Origin: an uncultured Fidelibacterota bacterium
Lineage (GTDB): Bacteria > Fidelibacterota > Marinisomatia > Marinisomatales > UBA8229
Length of the DNA: 8,912 nucleotides
Direction: 5' to 3'
Assembly: GCA_913054425.1 (NCBI GenBank)
Contig: CAJXJG010000062.1
Coordinates: 1-8,912 of the forward strand
Shown: piece after piece, positions 7,109 through 8,912 of the stretch
Position numbering within the stretch: position 1 is the first letter of the stretch
Layout: each line of letters opens with the position of its first letter
Notes under the pieces: model-generated
What the model was told of the DNA's origin: nothing
Database searches by the model: none
Seen by the model: the letters and a program-made list of their open reading frames with translations, nothing else
Program-made: the position numbers and the translations under genes

Positions 7109-8912
7109 TTATTTTGTCAATATCACTTTTTGCGTATCCGAAAATTCATTTGCTGTAATCTTTACGAAATAAACGCCGCTCGACTGATGAGAAGCATCCC
7201 AGATAATCGCATGAGAACCACGATCTTTCAATCCGCTGACAAGAGTCTCTGCTAAACGCCCAGCAATATCATATACAGATATCTCCACGTGAGTTGCTTT
7301 TGAAACGTAATAACTAATCTGAGTAAACGGGTTGAATGGATTTGGAAAAGCAGGATGAAGAACAAAATTATTCGGTACATCATCCTTGTTGCTCTTACTC
7401 AGAATTAACGCTTTAGAATTCCCTGAAATCTGAATTTCTCCTGAACCCGAAAGAAAATGCTCTTTCCCGGTTAAAGGATCACGTAGAATCCAAATAGTCT
7501 CATCAACAACATTATAATTGGCAGCGATTATCTCAGAGCTATTCATGATTTCAATTGTACCAAAATCATAAACAGCTTTCCAATCCCCGGAGAAACGGAT
7601 GTCAAAACCACCTGCAGGTGGTTTTGGCGGCAGGCTGAAGCTTAATTTATTTTCTTCAGGAATATTCACGCCGAAATAAAGCTCTGCACCATTAAAATTG
7701 ATACTGTTAGCATTATCCAGCTTACTTACAAATGGCGTTGTTGTTTTCCCTGACCTGCCTGCACCAATGTTGACATTACCAGTACCTGATGAGCGTACCC
7801 AGTATCCTTTACCCGGATATAAGTCATTCGTTTGTTCGTATCCGTTGCCAAATCCATAAACAGTTCCGGGAATAATAAGATCATCAGGATCATCAATGTT
7901 ATCAACTGATACCATGTCGGAAGAACCTGAAATCAAATTCCAATCTGTCACTAAAGAGACATTCACACTCTCTAAATATTCACCATTAATTGTGGTGGTT
8001 CCGCTTTCCGTAAACCTTAACCAATAACCATTTCCGGAGACGAGATCATCCTGCAATTCATATCCATTTCCAAAGGAATAACACGTTCCATCAATAGCCT
8101 CAGGAAAAACACTCATATGATTGGGGTCTTCTACACCCACAGGTAAGCCCACGAGGTTCCAGTCCGCCATATTATCTACATCCAAACTAATGGTGCCTCC
8201 CTCCGGGTGATCCAATGAAACTCTAAACATTAAATTACCGGATAAACCTGAATTAGCGATTGGTTCCCAGCCTCCAGTGCCAATCTGGAAATAGGAATTC
8301 CCTGAATCGCTATCCATATCAAGTCCAAATGGCTTGGTAGAGCTGAACTCTTTAGCGCCAACCCAGAACGTTCCACTCAGGGTAATTTGTTCATCCATCA
8401 TTTCCCTTGCATTCCACCCATCAGTTCCACCACTGACGATTGTACTATATGTTTCATCACCGGGAATGCCGCCACTATTTTCCCACATTTTCAGATAGAA
8501 AGCACCTCCATCACCCTCCTGATACCATTTTATGCGAATGAGGTCATCATTTCCTACAGTAGTAAACCGGACTGCAGTAAAATTTCCGCCACCTGCATTA
8601 AACCCAATTTCTGAGGTACCGTCATCATAGGCCAGATCATAAACCGTGTCGGCTTCCGGAGTCAGTGTGATGGATTCAGACAGTTCACTCTCCTCTCCAC
8701 CAGAATAGGTCGCGCTCACGGCATAAGTGTAAGCCACGTTATTCTCAACATCCAGGTCTGAATACATATTCACTGTCAATCCATTCATAATTTGTACTTG
8801 ATCCCGATACACATTATAGGTTACATCAACACCCTCAAAAGTAATATTTGCCCGCACACCCCACTCACCATCTGACAAATCAGAACCTGAACTTTCCAGC
8901 CATGTTTGCCAG
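7109..8912 (-). CDS. C-terminal part of a large secreted T9SS protein (effector domain outside window)
   Basis: The reading frame is open to the window edge (600 full codons), so the N-terminus is missing; the first ATG/TTG inside the window is not a real start. Counting from TTG 8878: the edge sequence WQTWLESSG..SDGEWGVRA looks like the end of a beta-sandwich. A fibronectin-III-like domain follows (about 18-75: YNVYRD, YTYAVSATYSGGEES). Next is a beta domain (about 80-223: LAYDDGTSE, FTAVRF, FWVGAKEF, GNLMFRVSL), a type that commonly precedes tails in T9SS proteins. The shared cassette comes last: WNL repeats (235-375), linker domain (389-495) and T9SS type A tail (504-589: HPAFPNPFNPFT, VYDIAGRLAETL, SSGVYFVKI, ending QKVILTK). 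The catalytic or binding domain that defines its job is not visible; by analogy with its neighbours it may be a peptidase, but that is a guess. Its tail is more diverged than the two downstream tails and lacks the linker cysteine pair. Confidence 0.88.
   Translation of the reverse strand, partial: WQTWLESSGSDLSDGEWGVRANITFEGVDVTYNVYRDQVQIMNGLTVNMYSDLDVENNVAYTYAVSATYSGGEESELSESITLTPEADTVYDLAYDDGTSEIGFNAGGGNFTAVRFTTVGNDDLIRIKWYQEGDGGAFYLKMWENSGGIPGDETYSTIVSGGTDGWNAREMMDEQITLSGTFWVGAKEFSSTKPFGLDMDSDSGNSYFQIGTGGWEPIANSGLSGNLMFRVSLDHPEGGTISLDVDNMADWNLVGLPVGVEDPNHMSVFPEAIDGTCYSFGNGYELQDDLVSGNGYWLRFTESGTTTINGEYLESVNVSLVTDWNLISGSSDMVSVDNIDDPDDLIIPGTVYGFGNGYEQTNDLYPGKGYWVRSSGTGNVNIGAGRSGKTTTPFVSKLDNANSINFNGAELYFGVNIPEENKLSFSLPPKPPAGGFDIRFSGDWKAVYDFGTIEIMNSSEIIAANYNVVDETIWILRDPLTGKEHFLSGSGEIQISGNSKALILSKSNKDDVPNNFVLHPAFPNPFNPFTQISYYVSKATHVEISVYDIAGRLAETLVSGLKDRGSHAIIWDASHQSSGVYFVKITANEFSDTQKVILTK
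7112..8188 (-). repeat. Shared C-terminal cassette, diverged copy in upstream gene
   Basis: About 359 residues: repeat A (WNLVGLPVGV..GTCYSF..GNGYWLRF), repeat B (WNLISGSS..DPDDLIIPGTVYGF..PGKGYWVR), linker (ELYFGVNI, SLPPKPPAGGFDIRFS) and T9SS tail. The KLC....C cysteine pair of the other two copies is replaced (WKAVYDFGTIEIM) and the region before the tail is shortened, so this copy separated earlier. Confidence 0.88.

Noticed and set aside
8876..8878. TTG 8878 as start of the first gene
   Set aside because: The frame stays open to the window edge and reads a continuing beta-sandwich (WQTWLESSG); there is no signal peptide after TTG.

Overview
The window looks like part of a chromosome from a free-living, probably aquatic bacterium of the Fibrobacterota-Chlorobiota-Bacteroidota (FCB) supergroup. 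The best guess is Candidatus Neomarinimicrobiota (Marinimicrobia/SAR406) or a relative such as Calditrichota or Ignavibacteria. The main clue is the C-terminal type IX secretion (T9SS type A) sorting domain on three proteins: an HPAFPNPFNPIT-type entry motif, then IYDITGRL..ETL, SSGVYFV and a final QKLILLK. The DNA is AT-leaning and ribosome binding sites are weak, which fits. The phylum is an inference from protein style, not from a marker gene.

Everything is on the minus strand, so transcription runs from high to low coordinates: (1) 8912-7109, the C-terminal part of a large secreted T9SS protein whose N-terminal domain lies outside the window; (2) 6974-3993, a secreted subtilisin-family (S8) protease; (3) 3964-623, a secreted lysyl-endopeptidase-like (S1 fold) protease; (4) 593-1, the N-terminal two thirds or so of a secreted alpha/beta-hydrolase esterase, cut by the window edge. 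Gaps between genes 2, 3 and 4 are only 28 and 29 bp, suggesting one transcript. The gap between genes 1 and 2 is about 134 bp and holds a strong hairpin (7030-7065) that may be a terminator or attenuator. No RNA gene, CRISPR array, integrase or insertion sequence is visible, and no gene-free stretch exceeds 300 bp.

The main structure is a shared C-terminal cassette of about 360-370 residues on all three T9SS proteins: two tandem, consistently different 'WNL' repeats (A then B), a linker domain marked by SLPPKPP..DIRFS, and the sorting domain. Three different N-terminal effectors are fused to one anchoring or export tail, which gives a proteolytic or hydrolytic locus at the cell surface or outside the cell. 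The tails of genes 2 and 3 are very similar even as DNA.

The most unusual signal is a pair of 28-bp imperfect palindromes of the form GTAG.GACG...C..C.GTAC/CCTAC (799-826 and 4163-4190). They sit in frame at the same point of the sorting domain in genes 2 and 3 and are absent from the matching place in gene 1. They look like REP-type repeats that have become protein-coding.
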